Source: JBOGTC01 sp050692055
Lineage (GTDB): Bacteria > Chloroflexota > Limnocylindria > QHBO01
DNA: 5,821 bases
Assembly: GCA_050692055.1 (NCBI GenBank)
Contig: JBOGTC010000120.1
Coordinates: 1-5,821, forward strand
Direction: 5' to 3'
In this document: positions 4,679-5,821 of the stretch, one piece after another
Position numbering within the stretch: the first letter of the stretch is position 1
Layout of the letters: each line of letters begins with the position of its first letter
Notes under the pieces: generated by a model
Database searches by the model: none
Told to the model about the DNA's origin: nothing
What the model saw: only the letters and a program-made list of their open reading frames with translations
Translations under genes and position numbers: made by a program

Positions 4679-5128
4679 ATGGAGCGAGCGTCATTCCTCA
4701 CCGGGGAGTTCAGGCACGCGCTGGACGATCGGGGTCGCGTCGCGATCCCGGTCCGCTTTCGGCCGCGCCTGGCGCAGGGCGCGACGCTCGCCCGCTGGCT
4801 GGACCGGTGCCTATCGGTCTTTCCGGCCGATACCTGGGAGGCCCTGGCGGCCAAGCTCCAGGGCCTGCCCACCACCAACGCGGCTGCACGCCAGTTCGGC
4901 CGCTTCATGAGCTCGGGGGCGGTCGAGGTGGAGCTCGACCGCCAGGGGAGGCTCCTCGTCCCGAGCTATCTGCGCGAGTACGCCGGCCTGGACCTGGGCG
5001 AGGTGGTCGTGGTCGGCGCGCTGAACCGGCTCGAGATCTGGGCGCCGTCGCGGTGGCAGCCGTATCGGTCCCAGATCGAGGGCGAGCCGGAGGCGCTCGC
5101 CGAGCACCTCGCCGAGCTGGGGGTCTGA
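4679..5128 (+). CDS. mraZ: Transcriptional regulator MraZ
   Basis: MraZ is a DNA-binding protein of the SpoVT-AbrB fold that forms rings and represses the dcw cluster in E. coli. The 149 residues fit the usual length. Two tandem half-domains are visible: residues 5-50 (FLTGEFRHALDDRGRVAIPVRF) and about 80-125 (VEVELDRQGRLLVPSYLREYAGL), each with the D-x-x-G-R signature of the DNA-contacting loop (Asp17/Gly19/Arg20 and Asp87/Gly90/Arg91). The last 25 residues form an acidic tail. ATG 4679 gives the expected N-terminus, with four extra residues before FLTGEF. No strong Shine-Dalgarno is seen, and the leader is instead filled by the box array, so MraZ bound there could control its own expression. 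rsmH follows after 94 bases, the standard gene order. Confidence 0.97.
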   Translation: MERASFLTGEFRHALDDRGRVAIPVRFRPRLAQGATLARWLDRCLSVFPADTWEALAAKLQGLPTTNAAARQFGRFMSSGAVEVELDRQGRLLVPSYLREYAGLDLGEVVVVGALNRLEIWAPSRWQPYRSQIEGEPEALAEHLAELGV

Positions 5129-5179
5129 CGGGGCGTGGCGCCATGACGCACGCCATGCCCCGGCCATTTGATGCGTCTC

Positions 5180-5195
5180 CGGGCCGCTCGGCCCG
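5180..5195 (+). other. Hairpin between mraZ and rsmH
   Basis: CGGGCCG (5180-5186) pairs perfectly with CGGCCCG (5189-5195) around a 2-base gap; in practice the loop would be 4 bases. No T-run follows, so it is unlikely to end transcription. It sits 12 bases before the rsmH ribosome binding site and might affect its translation or mRNA stability. Confidence 0.4.
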
Positions 5196-5207
5196 TCGTC
5201 CGACAGC

Positions 5208-5213
5208 GAGGTG
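5208..5213 (+). promoter_or_regulatory. Ribosome binding site GAGGTG of rsmH
   Basis: GAGGTG ends 9 bases before ATG 5223. Its GTG (5211) is in frame and could itself be a start codon that adds four residues. Reading it as the Shine-Dalgarno for ATG 5223 fits family N-termini better. Confidence 0.6.
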
Positions 5214-5222
5214 CAGCGCCAC

Positions 5223-5821
5223 ATGGGAGAAGGGCACCTGCCGGTCATGGTCGACGAGGTTCTCGCCTCGCTCGCGCTGCGACCAGGCAGCTCCGTGGCT
5301 GACTGCACCGTCGGCGGCGGTGGGCACGCTGAGCGGCTTCTGGAGGCCGCGTCTCCGGGTGGCCGCCTGCTCGGCCTCGATGCCGATCGGGCGGCCATCA
5401 CGGGGGCGAAACGATCACTCGCGCGCTTCGGCGACCGGGTCGTGCTGCGCCACGCGAACTTCGAGTCGATCTATGACACCGCGACCGACGCCGGCTTCGT
5501 GCCGCTCGACGCGGTGCTCTTCGACCTGGGGCTCAGCTCGTACCAGCTCGCGGATGCACGGCGTGGCTTCAGCTTTGCGGCCGATGCGCCGCCGGACATG
5601 AGATTCGATGAAACGACCGGCCTCTCAGCCCTCGAGCTCATCGACCGCTCATCGGAGCGAGAGCTCGCCGCGATCCTCGCGACGTTTGGTGAAGAGCGCC
5701 GTGCAGGCCGCATCGCGAAGGCGATCCTGGCGGCGCGCGCGGAGGGCCGCATCGTGACCGCCGCCGAGCTGGCAGCCGTCGTGGCCGCGGCCGCGCCCAG
5801 CCGGCCCGGTGGGGCCGACGC
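5223..5821 (+). CDS. rsmH: 16S rRNA (cytosine-1402-N4)-methyltransferase RsmH, 5' part
   Basis: RsmH (also called MraW) transfers a methyl group from S-adenosylmethionine to N4 of C1402 in the 16S rRNA decoding centre. The frame is open to the window end and gives 199 of the usual 300 or so residues. Family landmarks are clear: HLPVMVDEVL (5-14), the SAM-binding DCTVGGGGHAERLL (27-40), GLDADRAAI with the acidic residue for the ribose (51-59), HANFESI (78-83), VLFDLGLSSYQLAD (98-111), RGFSF and PPDMRFD (114-129), and a helical part with GEERRAGRIAKAI (156-168) that matches the family's EER-R-RIA-AI stretch. All conserved positions in this part are intact. It is the second gene of the dcw cluster. 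ftsL-like and ftsI genes would be expected beyond the window. Confidence 0.96.
   Translation, partial: MGEGHLPVMVDEVLASLALRPGSSVADCTVGGGGHAERLLEAASPGGRLLGLDADRAAITGAKRSLARFGDRVVLRHANFESIYDTATDAGFVPLDAVLFDLGLSSYQLADARRGFSFAADAPPDMRFDETTGLSALELIDRSSERELAAILATFGEERRAGRIAKAILAARAEGRIVTAAELAAVVAAAAPSRPGGAD

Noticed and set aside
4405..4908. Minus-strand 167-residue frame opposite the mraZ promoter and gene
   Set aside because: It is antisense to the well-supported promoter, box array and mraZ, and has no motif.
4660..5601. Plus-strand 313-residue frame spanning mraZ and rsmH
   Set aside because: It runs out of phase with two clearly recognised genes and has composition typical of a shifted GC-rich frame.

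Overview
The window is GC-rich bacterial chromosome. Several traits point to a high-GC member of the Chloroflexota: a cysteine-patterned cytoplasmic domain on a Pro/Thr-linker membrane protein, S-layer-homology repeats of the GC-x5-C type, a reduced RNase P RNA, and a mraZ-rsmH pair. The phylum is an inference. An actinobacterial-like origin is the main alternative.

Layout. (1) Positions 1-1154, plus strand: the 3' end of an unrecognised gene, an RNase HI-family gene that overlaps it, and a small lipoprotein gene. (2) About 1188-1514, plus strand: a complete RNase P RNA gene (rnpB) with its own -10 box. It has good P1, P2, P3, P8, P9, P12, P15 and P19 helices, but P13/P14 and P18 seem to be missing. 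(3) 1515-1723: no gene. It holds an inverted repeat that folds as a three-way junction and a possible terminator facing left. (4) 1724-1963, minus strand: a small four-cysteine protein gene, convergent with rnpB. (5) 2170-4312, plus strand: a membrane protein with a Cys4 cytoplasmic domain and an extracytoplasmic tail, then 7 bases later a secreted protein with three SLH repeats fused to a VanY-type D,D-carboxypeptidase. (6) 4313-4593: a gene-free stretch with several hairpins. (7) 4594 to the end: a clear promoter, a five-fold TGG box array with 10-bp period (the likely MraZ operator), mraZ, and the 5' part of rsmH, which runs off the window.

How it fits together. The right half is about the cell envelope and division. 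A wall-bound peptidoglycan carboxypeptidase sits just upstream of mraZ-rsmH, the usual start of the dcw (division and cell wall) cluster. MraZ probably represses this cluster through the box array that lies between its promoter and start codon. The left half groups two RNA-processing functions, RNase HI and RNase P. Most of the window is ordinary core genome. The points that deserve a second look are the helically phased MraZ operator, the pared-down RNase P RNA, the structured spacer after rnpB, and two small cysteine-rich proteins of unknown function. I see no mobile element, CRISPR array, tRNA or defence system.
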